NCBI RefSeq assembly: GCF_020858115.1
Contig: NZ_JACYMM010000012.1
Coordinates: forward strand, 186,001 to 250,000
Direction: 5' to 3'
From: Janthinobacterium sp. FW305-129
GTDB taxonomy: Bacteria; Pseudomonadota; Gammaproteobacteria; Burkholderiales; Burkholderiaceae_D
DNA length: 64,000 bases
The notes under the pieces are model-generated. The model worked only from the letters and a program-made list of their open reading frames with translations, had not been told where the DNA came from and did not search any database. Positions 17,695 through 26,858 of this stretch are shown in pieces (position 1 is the first letter of the stretch; every line of letters starts with the position of its first letter). Position numbers and translations under genes: made by a program.

Positions 17695-17805
17695 AACAAA
17701 ACCGTAGCGAGCGGAAGGAAGTTGTGGCTGAGAAGCGCAACTGTACGAAGGTACAGTGAGCATCGCAGGCCGCAAATTACGACGCGCAGTAGGTTTTGAT
17801 AGGTG
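17695..17805. repeat. Dispersed 111-bp structured repeat, copy 1
   Basis: This aligns without gaps to 19071-19181. Both start AACAAAACCGTAGCGAGCGG and share GTGAGCATCGCAGGCCGCAA in the middle and GGTTTT near the end, so the ends (AAAACC and GGTTTT) are complementary. An internal 7-bp stem ACTGTAC / GTACAGT with GAAG loop (17740-17757) differs from copy 2 by a compensating base-pair change. It lies between the AI-2E transporter gene start and the DUF1501 gene end. It looks like a REP/MITE-type intergenic element. Confidence 0.8.
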
Positions 17806-17857
17806 CTAGGCTACGCGCCAGTTGCGCAGGCGTAGCGTAACACGGAGGTTCGCTGAT

Positions 17858-19042
17858 TTACACGAGTCCCAGCTCCACCGGTTTGACGCCGGCAAACACG
17901 TGATCGAGTTGCGCCGGGGTCAAGCCGAAGGTGCGGCGCAGCAAGCCGCCCAGCACGGCCCGGTATTCATTCAGCACGGGCATGTCGCGGTTCTGGAACA
18001 GGTTCGCCTGCGAAATCGCCACCTGCTCGCCCGCCACCTGCTTGCCCTTGATCCCGCCGCCGAGCACCCAGAACACGCTGCCGTGGCCATGGTCCGTGCC
18101 GCGGTTGCCGTTTTCGCGGAAGGTGCGGCCAAATTCGCTGACCACCACCACCACGGCATTGCGCCAGGCGCTGCCCATTTCCTGCGAAAATGCGGCCAGG
18201 CCCCGCCCCAGTTCGTCGAAGCGCCCTGCCAGATAGCCGTTGGCGCCGCCCTGCCCCACGTGCGTATCCCAGCCGCCCACGTCGACGAAACCGAGGTTGT
18301 ATTTGTCCTTCATCAAGCGGGCGATGCGCTGCGCTTCCAGTTCAAAACCCTTGGTACTGATGGCGTTGCGGTTGGCCGCCTGCATTTCTCCCGTCAATTC
18401 CCGGCTCACGTCCGCGCGCACGGCAAAGCCCGCGCTGACCGGTTGCTGCAAGGGCGTGCCCTGGTACATGGCGGCGATGAGCTGGCTTTGACGCGCATCA
18501 ATACCGGACTTGCCCACCGAGCGCAGCCCCATGTTCGGCACTTGCACGCCGCCCTGGAAGATCAGCGGCAGCTGGTCCGTGAAGGAAATGGCTTGCTTGC
18601 TGCCATTGAGGCTTTGCGCCAGCCGGTTCAAGAAGCCCGAGCGGAAATCGCGCCGGCCGCCGATCTCCTGTCCCAGTTCGATGCTGTCCTGCGTCTCGAA
18701 ATGGCTGCGCGTCAAATCCGTCGTGCCCGCAAACGGGATGAAGGCCGCCTCGCCGCCGGTGAACATGGGATAAATGCTCTCGCGCAAGGCCGGATGCAAG
18801 GCCCAGTCGGCGTTCAAGGCCAGCGCGCCGTTTTCCTCGCCGGGTTTCGCGATGGCAATATTCGGCCGCGCCGCATAGTAAAAATCGCTGCCGACCGGCA
18901 CCAGCAGGTTATTCGCGTCATAGCCGCCGCGCAGGAAGACGAACAGCAGCTTCGCATCCGTGGCGGGCGCGGCCAGCAGGCTGCCCGCGTGAGTGAGCAA
19001 GGGCGCGGCGGCCAGGGCTTTCAACAGGTCACGACGGTTCAT
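17858..19042 (-). CDS. DUF1501 domain protein, Tat-exported
   Basis: 394 residues. It starts with a twin-arginine signal (MNRRDLLKALAAAPLLTHAG), then KLLFVFLRGGYDANNLLVPV and ends with the YRAVLGGLLRRTFGLTPAQLDHVF stretch typical of DUF1501, which is distantly related to sulfatase/alkaline-phosphatase folds (DVGGWDTHVGQGG; VVVVSEFGRTFRENGNRGTDHGHG). It is paired with the upstream DUF1800 gene, as these two families usually are. The pair is widespread, exported and of unknown function. Copies of a 111-bp structured repeat lie on both sides of this gene. Confidence 0.9.
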   Translation of the reverse strand: MNRRDLLKALAAAPLLTHAGSLLAAPATDAKLLFVFLRGGYDANNLLVPVGSDFYYAARPNIAIAKPGEENGALALNADWALHPALRESIYPMFTGGEAAFIPFAGTTDLTRSHFETQDSIELGQEIGGRRDFRSGFLNRLAQSLNGSKQAISFTDQLPLIFQGGVQVPNMGLRSVGKSGIDARQSQLIAAMYQGTPLQQPVSAGFAVRADVSRELTGEMQAANRNAISTKGFELEAQRIARLMKDKYNLGFVDVGGWDTHVGQGGANGYLAGRFDELGRGLAAFSQEMGSAWRNAVVVVVSEFGRTFRENGNRGTDHGHGSVFWVLGGGIKGKQVAGEQVAISQANLFQNRDMPVLNEYRAVLGGLLRRTFGLTPAQLDHVFAGVKPVELGLV

Positions 19043-19070
19043 GGCAACTCCTTTCAGTATTTAACGCGTG

Positions 19071-19181
19071 AACAAAACCGTAGCGAGCGGCAGTGAATTG
19101 TGGCCGAGACGCGGAACTGTGCGAATGCACAGTGAGCATCGCAGGCCGCAAGTCGCGACGCGCAGCAGGTTTTGGCAGGCG
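19071..19181. repeat. Dispersed 111-bp structured repeat, copy 2
   Basis: Second copy, same orientation as 17695-17805, filling most of the 141-bp gap between the DUF1800 and DUF1501 genes. Its stem reads ACTGTGC / GCACAGT with GAAT loop (19116-19133); relative to copy 1 an A-T pair is a G-C pair, which keeps the stem intact. Confidence 0.8.
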
Positions 19182-19183
19182 TT

Positions 19184-20725
19184 TTAGCGGTGCATCATTT
19201 CCGGCGAAGAGAGCAGAAATGTATTCCACTCCTGCGGCGAGGCGGCCTGGTCCAGGGCCTGGCGCGTGGCCGGACTCAGGCCTGGCTGCAGCGACTGGTA
19301 ATACAGGGCGCTGGCCAGCTGGGGAAACGCGACTTTTTCCTGCGGCTGCGGCCCCTCCGTCCTGAACAGGCCGGCGCTGCCCGAACCGATGGTGCGGGCG
19401 ATATCGAAGCGCGTCGTCATCTGGCCGGGGCTGGCCCAGGCAGCGTCCGTCAAGGGATAGCCATCGGGCGTCTGGCGCCCGTACAGGGGCTGGCCCATGC
19501 GCGCGAGCCAGCTCAGCATGGGGGCCGCGTTGAGGATGGGCCTGTCGTCATAGCTGAGGCGCACGGCCGACACCACATAATGCATGGGGTCCTTGAATTT
19601 CTTGCCCAGCGATTGCCTGAACTCGGGACTGCTGAACATGGTCTGCAGCACGTCGGCGATCATGCCGTCGCTGTGCCGGAAGGTGGCCGCCATGCGCGCC
19701 ACCAGCGCTTCGGGCGGATTGTCGCCGACGAAATACTGGGCCAGCTTGCCGCTGATAAAGTGCGCGGTGGCGGGATTGCGGCTCAGGCGGTCCAGCGCTT
19801 CATCGAGCTCGGCCAGTCCCCTGCCCTTCACCGTTTGCCCCAGGAATTGTTTATCGCCGTAATCGTGACGGTTCGGATTGAATTCGAACAAGCCCTGGCG
19901 CACGTATTGCGATTGCAGCGCCGGTTTCACCTTCGGCGTATCCGTGCCCAGGTTGACGCCCACGCCCGTGAGGATACGCGCCAGTTCCTGCACGTCGGTC
20001 TGGCTGTAGCCGCCGTTCACGCCCAGGGTGTGCAGCTCCATCAGCTCGCGCGCATAGTTTTCATTGATGCGCTTGACGGCATTGGCTTCATTGTCCAGGT
20101 AGCGCAGCATGGCCGGATGGTGGACCGTGGCGCCCAGCAAGTCGCGAAATTTCCCCAAAGCATGCGGTGCGATGGCGTTCGCCTCGTAATCGCCGACCAT
20201 GGCGCGCAGATTGTGCTTACCCTGGTGCACGCTGAAATGGTTGAGCCAGAACCAGCTCAGCTGCTGCTGCAACTGGTTAGTCGAATACACGTCGAGCAAC
20301 AGCGAGCGCGTGGCCGCCTCGCGCGCCAGGCGATTGAGTTCCTGCTGATACTCCTTTTGCGCCTGCTGCTTCGCCATGTCGTCCATGACGCCGGCGGACG
20401 CCTTGCGCTTTTGCTCCACGGACATGACGAGCTGATCGAGCGGCACCTGGCTGATGGTCATGGCGTCGATCTGCGCCTGCACGGCGGGCGGCAGGCTGGC
20501 CTTGCCTGGATGCAACTGCGCCTGCAGCCAGGCATTCCAGCCTTGCTGCTGCAGCTGGCGCACGCTGTCCCCGTTCACGCCCCAGCTGACCCTTTGCAGC
20601 ATGGCAATGTCCTGCGCGGCGCTGGCCGGCGCGCGATGATCGGCCTGGGCGGCAGGTTGCGTTGCGGTGCAGCCGGCCAGCAGCAGGGACATCAAAACCG
20701 TCGGCAATAATCGGTTGGGGGTCAT
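19184..20725 (-). CDS. DUF1800 domain lipoprotein
   Basis: 513 residues, with a lipoprotein signal (LLAGC, Cys about residue 18). The family features are present: an early LQRVSWGVNGDSVRQLQQQG segment, QQLSWFWLNHFSVHQGK, YARELMELHTLGVNGGYSQTDVQELARILTG and the C-terminal SPEFRQSLGKKFKDP. DUF1800 proteins are almost always encoded beside DUF1501 proteins, as here (142 bp between the genes, same strand). Function unknown; the two probably work together in the periplasm. The stop codon lies 2 bp from copy 2 of the repeat. Confidence 0.9.
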   Translation of the reverse strand: MTPNRLLPTVLMSLLLAGCTATQPAAQADHRAPASAAQDIAMLQRVSWGVNGDSVRQLQQQGWNAWLQAQLHPGKASLPPAVQAQIDAMTISQVPLDQLVMSVEQKRKASAGVMDDMAKQQAQKEYQQELNRLAREAATRSLLLDVYSTNQLQQQLSWFWLNHFSVHQGKHNLRAMVGDYEANAIAPHALGKFRDLLGATVHHPAMLRYLDNEANAVKRINENYARELMELHTLGVNGGYSQTDVQELARILTGVGVNLGTDTPKVKPALQSQYVRQGLFEFNPNRHDYGDKQFLGQTVKGRGLAELDEALDRLSRNPATAHFISGKLAQYFVGDNPPEALVARMAATFRHSDGMIADVLQTMFSSPEFRQSLGKKFKDPMHYVVSAVRLSYDDRPILNAAPMLSWLARMGQPLYGRQTPDGYPLTDAAWASPGQMTTRFDIARTIGSGSAGLFRTEGPQPQEKVAFPQLASALYYQSLQPGLSPATRQALDQAASPQEWNTFLLSSPEMMHR

Positions 20726-20821
20726 GGCTATCCTTCAAGCGGTTTCATGCAGAATGCCTGAGGGTACGCCCAGCTTGACCCGCGCATGATTGCCATTTGC
20801 AACGAGTTGTAATTAATAATG

Positions 20822-21727
20822 CTATTTTATTAATTCCGCACACTTGTCGCGCAGGAAATCGCGCAGCTGCAGCACCAGCGGCGTCACTTGCGCCCGGTGC
20901 GTGCAGACCAGGTGCAAGGGCGTGGCCTCGCCCGCCACCTCGGGCAACAGCGCTTGCAGGCGCCCGGCGGCCAGGTCGCCTGCCACATCGAGCCGCGATT
21001 TGCAGGCGATACCGAGGCCCGCCACGGCCCAGCGCCGCACGAGGTCGGCGTCGTCGGCGCTGCGGTTGCCGCTGACGGACACCGTCACTTGCTCGCGCTG
21101 GGGCAGGCGGTAAAAGGTCCAGCGGTCGTGCAAGCCGTCTTCCAGCGCGAAGCGCAGGCAATTGCGCTGCGACAAGTCTTCCAGCGCCAGCAACGGGCCA
21201 TGTTCGCGCAGGTAGGCGGGCGAGGCCACCAGCACGCGGTCGTTGGCGGGGGCGATCGGCATGGCGATCAGGCTCGAATCGTCTTGCTGGCCATAGCGGA
21301 GGGCCACGTCGACTTGCTGGCGCACCATGTCGGCCACCCGGTCGCTGACGCTGAGCTGGTAATGCAGCTTCGGATGGCGCAGCTGGAATTCGTCCAGCCA
21401 GCCCAGCATCAGGTTGCGGCCCAGGTCGGAAGGCATGGCAATTTTCAAGGTTCCGCCGAAACTGTCCTTGCCGGCCAGCAGAGCATCATGGCCTGCGCGC
21501 AGCAGGCGCAAGGCTTCGCGCGCATGTTCCAGGTATTGCGTGCCTTCCGGCGTCAGGCTCAGCGAACGGGTCGTGCGGGCCAGCAGGCGCAAGCCCAGCT
21601 CCCCTTCCAGGCGCTTGACGGCGGCGCTGGCCAGCGCGGGCGAGATGCCGATCTCGCGCGCGGCCGCCGACAAACTGCCCCGGTCGGCCGTGCGCACAAA
21701 TACCTGCAAGTCATCGAGTCGCAGCAA
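20822..21727 (-). CDS. LysR-family transcriptional regulator
   Basis: 301 residues. The N-terminal winged HTH (LRLDDLQVFVRTADRGSLSAAAREIGISPALASAAVKRLEGELGLRLLARTTRSLSLTPEG) is classical LysR; the remainder is a periplasmic-binding-like effector domain. The start is a TTG at 21727, preceded by AAAGGA at normal distance. It is divergent from the alcohol-dehydrogenase-like gene (95 bp between), which is its probable target. Many relatives regulate a single adjacent oxidoreductase. Confidence 0.88.
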   Translation of the reverse strand: MLRLDDLQVFVRTADRGSLSAAAREIGISPALASAAVKRLEGELGLRLLARTTRSLSLTPEGTQYLEHAREALRLLRAGHDALLAGKDSFGGTLKIAMPSDLGRNLMLGWLDEFQLRHPKLHYQLSVSDRVADMVRQQVDVALRYGQQDDSSLIAMPIAPANDRVLVASPAYLREHGPLLALEDLSQRNCLRFALEDGLHDRWTFYRLPQREQVTVSVSGNRSADDADLVRRWAVAGLGIACKSRLDVAGDLAAGRLQALLPEVAGEATPLHLVCTHRAQVTPLVLQLRDFLRDKCAELIK

Positions 21728-21822
21728 TTTTCAGCATTCCTTTGAAAGTGTTTCGGTACGCGCCCCCTTTTTCCAAGGCGACAATACGACCATCATACGG
21801 TATCCACTCAACGAGGAAGCAC

Positions 21823-22839
21823 ATGAAAGCCATCGCCTACCACCACAGCCTGCCCATCACGGATGCCGACGCCCTGCTCGACATCGAGCTGCCCGTGCCC
21901 GTCGCCACGGGGCGCGACCTGCTCGTCGCCGTCAAGGCCATCTCCGTCAATCCCGTCGACACCAAGGTGCGCAAGAACCGCGCGCCGAAAGACGGCCAGC
22001 CGGAAGTGCTGGGCTGGGATGCGGCCGGCGTCGTCACGGCCGTCGGCCCCGACGTCACCCTGTTCCAGGTGGGAGATAAGGTCTGGTACGCGGGCGCCAT
22101 CAACCGCCCCGGCAGCAACAGCGAATTTCAATTAGTCGACGAGCGCATCGTCGGTCACATGCCGGCCAGCCTCGATTTCGCTGCGGCCGCCGCCCTGCCG
22201 CTCACGGCCATTACGGCCTGGGAACTGCTGTTCGACCGCCTGCAGCTCAGCCGCGACAAGAGCCTGACCGGCAAGTCGTTGCTGGTGATCGGCGCGGCCG
22301 GCGGCGTCGGTTCCGTGCTGGTGCAGCTGGCGCGGCAGTTGACAGGCGTCACCATCATCGGCACGGCTTCGCGCGCGGAAACGGCCGACTGGGTCAAGCA
22401 ACTGGGCGCGCACCACGTGATCGACCACAGCCTGCCGCTGGCCGCCGAAATCACGCGCCTCGGTTTACCGCCCGTCGATTACGTCATCAGCCTGAACCAG
22501 ACGGACAAGCATTTCGAACAGATCGTGGAACTGATCGCGCCGCAGGGGAAATTTGCCCTGATCGACGACCCCGAGCACATCGACGTGCGCAAGTTCAAGG
22601 GCAAGAGCGTGTCCCTGCACTGGGAACTGATGTTTACCCGTTCCCTGTTCCAGACGGCCGACATGGTCCAGCAGCATGCCTTGCTGGAAGAACTGGCGCA
22701 GCTGGTGGATGCGGGCATCATCAAGACCACCGTGGCCGAGCGCTTCGGCACGATCAATGCGGCGAATTTGAAACGCGCGCATGCCCTGCTGGAGAGCAAT
22801 ACGGCGAAGGGAAAAATCGTCCTGGAAGGTTTTAACTGA
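21823..22839 (+). CDS. Zinc-type alcohol dehydrogenase/quinone oxidoreductase family protein
   Basis: 338 residues, starting at ATG 21823 (CGAGGAAGC before it). The MDR fold is clear: an N-terminal GroES-like part (VKAISVNPVDTKVRKN, VLGWDAAGVVTAVG) and a Rossmann domain with GAAGGVGSVLVQLARQLTG (about residue 157). The structural and catalytic zinc cysteines of true alcohol dehydrogenases are absent, so it fits the zinc-independent QOR/ZADH subgroup reducing quinones or enones with NADPH. It is divergent from a LysR regulator and abuts the 3' end of the glycerate kinase gene. Confidence 0.88.
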   Translation: MKAIAYHHSLPITDADALLDIELPVPVATGRDLLVAVKAISVNPVDTKVRKNRAPKDGQPEVLGWDAAGVVTAVGPDVTLFQVGDKVWYAGAINRPGSNSEFQLVDERIVGHMPASLDFAAAAALPLTAITAWELLFDRLQLSRDKSLTGKSLLVIGAAGGVGSVLVQLARQLTGVTIIGTASRAETADWVKQLGAHHVIDHSLPLAAEITRLGLPPVDYVISLNQTDKHFEQIVELIAPQGKFALIDDPEHIDVRKFKGKSVSLHWELMFTRSLFQTADMVQQHALLEELAQLVDAGIIKTTVAERFGTINAANLKRAHALLESNTAKGKIVLEGFN

Positions 22840-24108
22840 TCAGGTAATCAGGATGGCCCGGAAATCATTGACATTCGTCAAGGTCGGGCCAGTGATCACG
22901 GCGTTTCCCAGCGCCTGGAAGAAGCCGTGGCCATCGTTGTTGTCGAGGCTATCGCGGGGCTTGATGCCCAGCGCCCAGGCACGCTGCAAAGTGTCGGGCG
23001 CCAGGAGCGCACCGGCGATCTCTTCCTGGCCGTCGACGCCATCCGTGTCGCCGGCCAGCGCATGGATGCCCGCTTGCCCATCGAGCGCGATGCCCAGCGC
23101 CAGCAAAAATTCCACGTTGCGCCCGCCGCGCCCATTGCCGCGCACGGTAACCGTCGTTTCACCGCCCGACAGCAGCACGCACGGGGCGGGAAACGGCTGG
23201 CCCCGTACCGCCGTTTGCAGCGCGATGCCGGCCATGACTTTGCCCACGTCGCGCGCCTCGCCTTCCAGGCTGTCGCCTAATATATACGGCGTGACGCCGG
23301 CCGCGCGCGCCACGGCGGCGGCCGCTTCCAGCGCCATCTGCGGCGTGGCGACCAGGGTCGTGCGCGTGCGCGCCAGGCGCGGGTCACCGGGTTTCACGGA
23401 TTCGCCGCGCCCGCTTTCCAGCGTTTTTCTTATGCTGTCCGGCAAGTCCATGCCATAGCGGCGCACGATGGCCAGCGCATCCTCGCACGTCGTCGCGTCG
23501 CCCACCGTGGGGCCGGAGGCGATATCGCCCAGCTTGTCGCCAGGCACGTCGGAAATGGCCAGAGTGATGACTTGCGCCGGATGGCAGGCGGCCGCCAGCC
23601 GGCCGCCCTTGATGGCGGACAAATGGCGGCGCACGCAATTCATTTCGCCGATGGTGGCGCCCGACGCCAGCAGCGCGCGGTTCAACGCTTGCTTGTCGGC
23701 CAAGGTGATGCCGTCCAGCGGCAGGGCCAGCAGGGACGAGCCGCCGCCCGAGATCAGGCACAGCACCGTGTCGTCCGCCTGCAAGTTGGCAACTAATTCC
23801 AGCATGCGCTGCGCCGCCTGCATGCCGGCCGCATCCGGCACAGGGTGCGACGCTTCCACGATCTCGATGCGTTCACACGGCACGGCATAGCCGTAGCGCG
23901 TGACGACGAGGCCCGACAGCGGCCCCGGCCAGTGCCGCTCCACGGCTTGCGCCATGGCGGCCGAGGCCTTGCCGGCGCCGATGACGATCAGCCGTCCCTT
24001 GGGCGCGGGCGGCAGATGGGGCGGTATGCAGTGCGCTGGCTGCGCCGCCTCGATGGCGGCGTGGAACATTGCTTGCAGCAAGGCGCGCGGCACGGCGGTG
24101 GTCGTCAT
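22840..24108 (-). CDS. Glycerate 2-kinase / hydroxypyruvate reductase-type protein (MOFRL family)
   Basis: 422 residues from ATG 24108 (GAGGAATTGACA before it). Upstream codons in this frame merely overlap the MFS gene and are not coding. Motifs of the GckA/TtuD group: VIGAGKASAAMAQAVE near the start, LCLISGGGSSLLALPL, and the C-terminal MOFRL domain with LLSGGETTVTVRGNGRGGRN and ALAGDTDGVDG. It phosphorylates glycerate at C2. It follows the MFS gene by 56 bp, opposite a CdaR-type regulator, and so likely works on glycerate produced from sugar diacids or tartrate. Confidence 0.88.
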   Translation of the reverse strand: MTTTAVPRALLQAMFHAAIEAAQPAHCIPPHLPPAPKGRLIVIGAGKASAAMAQAVERHWPGPLSGLVVTRYGYAVPCERIEIVEASHPVPDAAGMQAAQRMLELVANLQADDTVLCLISGGGSSLLALPLDGITLADKQALNRALLASGATIGEMNCVRRHLSAIKGGRLAAACHPAQVITLAISDVPGDKLGDIASGPTVGDATTCEDALAIVRRYGMDLPDSIRKTLESGRGESVKPGDPRLARTRTTLVATPQMALEAAAAVARAAGVTPYILGDSLEGEARDVGKVMAGIALQTAVRGQPFPAPCVLLSGGETTVTVRGNGRGGRNVEFLLALGIALDGQAGIHALAGDTDGVDGQEEIAGALLAPDTLQRAWALGIKPRDSLDNNDGHGFFQALGNAVITGPTLTNVNDFRAILIT

Positions 24109-24145
24109 TGTCAATTCCTCCGGTTCGATGGCAGGTTCGTTTAAC

Positions 24146-24181
24146 GGTTCACTTAGCGATTCACTTAGCGATTCACGATGC
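24146..24181. repeat. 12-bp tandem repeat, three units, across the stop codon of the MFS gene
   Basis: GGTTCACTTAGC, GATTCACTTAGC, GATTCACGATGC. On the coding strand each unit reads GTGAATCGCTAA, so the last residues Val-Asn-Arg and the stop codon are repeated downstream. Confidence 0.7.
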
Positions 24182-25496
24182 GCGCGGGAACGCGCAGCAC
24201 CAGTATGGCGCCCAGCAGCATGACTGCGGAAAGAATATACAGGGCCACGTCGGTGCCGCCCGTCGCATCCTTGATCCAGCCGACGAGGAAGGGGCTGACG
24301 AAGCCGGCCACCTGGCCCAGCGAATTGATCAGCGCCAGGCCGCCGGCCGCCGCCGCGCTGCCGAGAAACGCCGTGGGCAGGGGCCAGAACATGGGCAGGC
24401 CAGACAGCGCGCCCATGGTCGCCAGCGACAGGCCGACGATGGCGACGACCACGTTGCCGTGCGCCTGGGTGGCCAGCAGCAAGCCGCACAGCGCCATCAG
24501 CAGGGGGCCGCTCAAATGCCAGCGGCGTTCCTTGTGCTTGTCGGCCGAACGGCCCACCCAGATCATGAAGATGCTGGCGCACAGGTAGGGAATGGCGCTG
24601 ATCCAGCCCACGGCGACGGGGCTGGCAAAACCCAGCGACTTGACGATGGTGGGCAGCCAGAAGTTGATCGCATACACGCCCATCTGGATGCAGAAATACA
24701 CGAGGCCCAGCATCCACACGTGCTTGTTGCGCAAGACGCTGGCGAAGGTGTCGGCCGTATTCGCGCCGTTGCGGCGCTGGCGTTCGTCCTCGTCGAGGTC
24801 GGCGCGCAGCAGCTGCTTTTCTTCCGTATTCAGCCACTTCGCCTGGGCGATGCCGTCGTTCAGCAGCACGTACACGAGAAAGCCCAGCAGCACGGTAGGG
24901 ATGCCTTGCAGCAAGAACATCCATTGCCAGCCGGCCAGGCCGCCGTGGCCCGCGAACGATTGCATCATCCAGCCCGACAAGGGGCTGCCCAGCAAGCCGG
25001 AAATGGGAATGGCCGACATGAACAGGCCCATGATGCGGCCCCGGCGCGAAGCGGGATACCAGTTCGTAAAGTACAGCACGATGCCGGGGAAGAAGCCCGC
25101 CTCGAACACGCCCGTGATGAAGCGCAGCGAGTAGAACGCGGCCGGCGTGGTGACGAACATCAGGCAGGCCGAAGCGATGCCCCAGGCGATCATCAGGGTA
25201 CCGATGACCTTGCGCGCGCCCAGGCGGTGCAGCAGCAGGTTGCTGGGCACGCCGCTGGCCACGTAGCCGATGAAGAAAATGCCCGCGCCCAGGCCGTACA
25301 CGCTTTCGCTCCATTGCAGCGCATCGAGCATTTGCAGCTTGGCAAAGCCGACATTCACGCGGTCCAGGTAATTGAACAGGTAGCAAATGAAGATGAAGGG
25401 GATCAGATGCAAGGTGACCTTGCGGTAGGCGCCTTCGCGCACGCGGTCCTGCGCGGACGCGCCGGCGGGCAGGCTGGCGCCTGGTTGGGTGGTCAT
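24165..25496 (-). CDS. MFS transporter, anion:cation symporter family (sugar-acid uptake)
   Basis: 443 residues with 12 predicted hydrophobic segments in two halves. Typical ACS-family features are LIPFIFICYLFNYLDRVNVGFAKLQM at the start, FEAGFFPGIVLYFTNWYPASRRGRIMGLFMSAIPISGLLGSPLSGW, and the PYLCASIFMIWVGRSADKHKERRW loop. Members take up tartrate, glucarate, galactarate, phthalate or related organic acids with protons. The link to a CdaR regulator (opposite strand) and a glycerate 2-kinase points to glycerate or a C4-C6 diacid. GGAGA before the start. Confidence 0.9.
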   Translation of the reverse strand: MTTQPGASLPAGASAQDRVREGAYRKVTLHLIPFIFICYLFNYLDRVNVGFAKLQMLDALQWSESVYGLGAGIFFIGYVASGVPSNLLLHRLGARKVIGTLMIAWGIASACLMFVTTPAAFYSLRFITGVFEAGFFPGIVLYFTNWYPASRRGRIMGLFMSAIPISGLLGSPLSGWMMQSFAGHGGLAGWQWMFLLQGIPTVLLGFLVYVLLNDGIAQAKWLNTEEKQLLRADLDEDERQRRNGANTADTFASVLRNKHVWMLGLVYFCIQMGVYAINFWLPTIVKSLGFASPVAVGWISAIPYLCASIFMIWVGRSADKHKERRWHLSGPLLMALCGLLLATQAHGNVVVAIVGLSLATMGALSGLPMFWPLPTAFLGSAAAAGGLALINSLGQVAGFVSPFLVGWIKDATGGTDVALYILSAVMLLGAILVLRVPARIVNR

Positions 25497-25643
25497 GGGT
25501 GTCTCCTGAGTATTTTTTTATGGGATACGAGCAACCCATCGTACAATCGCCGGCAGAAACAGTCATCGGGCGGATGCACGAAGAAATATAGTGTTTAATC
25601 CGATGATTCCATGCAAATGCACAAAACCATAAGGCGACCAGCC

Positions 25644-26858
25644 ATGCCGAGCATCGATTTTCCCCTGGCGCAAGACATCGTCCGGCGCACCATGCACATC
25701 ATTCCGTTCAGCGTCAACGTCATCGATGCGCGCGGCGTGATCCTGGCCAGCGGCGACCCGCAGCGCGTGGGCGACCTGCATCCGGGCGCGCAGCTGGCGC
25801 TCGCCCGGCGCGCCAGCGTGGAAATCGGCGCGGCCGACATGGCCAGGCTGCCCGGCACGCGGGCCGGCATCAACCTGCCCCTGACGGTGCGCGGCGAGAT
25901 TTGCGGCGTGCTGGGCCTGACGGGCGAGCCCGATGCCGTGCGCCAGTTCGGCGAACTGGTGCGCGCCATGGCGGAAATGATGCTGGAGCAGGCGCGGCTG
26001 CTCAGCGAGTTGCAGCACGAAAAGCGCTACCGCGAGGAATTCGTGTTCCAGCTCGTCTACCGCACGGGCATTTCGGACGCCAGCATGCAGGCGTGGGCGG
26101 CGCGCCTGGCCGTCGATCTGCGCGTGCCGCGCGCCATGTTCGTGCTGGAAATACCCGATGCGGGAGAAGGCCCGGGCGAGCGGCTGGACCAGGTGCTGAC
26201 GCAGCTGCAGCAAGTGCAGTCCGACCTGTCGGCGCGCTGGCCTGCCCTGCTGATGGCCGTCGTCTCGCCGGGCGAACTGGTATTGCTCGACGCCTTTCCC
26301 GCCAGTGGCCCGCAGCAGGCGCGCGCGGCGCAGGCCAGGCAGCGCCTGCTCGAACTGCACCAGGTGGCGCAGCAGGCGCTCGCGCCGGCCGCCACCCTGT
26401 CCATGGGCGTGGCCTTGCCGGGCCTCGACGGGGCGACGGCTTCATATGAATCGGCGAAGCAGACGGCCCGCGTGGGACGCGCCCGCGATGGCGCGCAAGC
26501 CACTTTTTCGTATCTGGAACTGAGCCTGCCCGTGCTGCTGTCCGGCCTGCAGGACGGTTGGCAGGCTGAGCAATTGCGCCAGACCCTGGCCCGCCTGCAG
26601 GCGCACGACCGCAAGGCGGGCACCCTGATGCGCACCCTGGCCGCCTGGTTCCGCCACCACAGCCACCCGATGGCCACGGCCAGGGCGCTGCACATCCACC
26701 GCAACACGCTCGATTACCGGCTGCAAAAGATCGCCGAACTGACGGGGCTGGACCTGGACGACACGGATGACCGCCTGCTGCTGTATGTTGCCCTGCAGCT
26801 CAATGAAGGTTCGCCCGGCTACAATGGCGGCCCGACTGAAAAAACAGGAATGCCATGA
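25644..26858 (+). CDS. CdaR-like sugar-diacid regulator (PucR/HTH_30 type)
   Basis: 404 residues from ATG 25644, chosen because AAGG lies about nine bases before it and the domain begins there ([16 protein letters not shown]). The N-terminal about 130 residues form the diacid-recognition domain ([25 protein letters not shown]). The C-terminus carries the HTH (about 345-390: [24 protein letters not shown]). E. coli CdaR activates garPLRXK and gud genes with galactarate/glucarate/glycerate; by analogy this one should control the divergent MFS-glycerate kinase unit. It overlaps ynfA by 4 bp. Confidence 0.88.
   Translation: MPSIDFPLAQDIVRRTMHIIPFSVNVIDARGVILASGDPQRVGDLHPGAQLALARRASVEIGAADMARLPGTRAGINLPLTVRGEICGVLGLTGEPDAVRQFGELVRAMAEMMLEQARLLSELQHEKRYREEFVFQLVYRTGISDASMQAWAARLAVDLRVPRAMFVLEIPDAGEGPGERLDQVLTQLQQVQSDLSARWPALLMAVVSPGELVLLDAFPASGPQQARAAQARQRLLELHQVAQQALAPAATLSMGVALPGLDGATASYESAKQTARVGRARDGAQATFSYLELSLPVLLSGLQDGWQAEQLRQTLARLQAHDRKAGTLMRTLAAWFRHHSHPMATARALHIHRNTLDYRLQKIAELTGLDLDDTDDRLLLYVALQLNEGSPGYNGGPTEKTGMP

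Noticed and set aside
17740..17757. CTGT-N8-ACAG in the two 111-bp repeats as LexA boxes
   Set aside because: The match is due to the hairpin arms, flanks are GC-rich and no gene starts close by in a suitable place.
22840..25566. A long minus-strand frame joining the kinase to about 480 upstream codons
   Set aside because: Only the part below 24108 has the kinase domain and a ribosome site. The rest overlaps the MFS gene in another frame and has no recognisable sequence.
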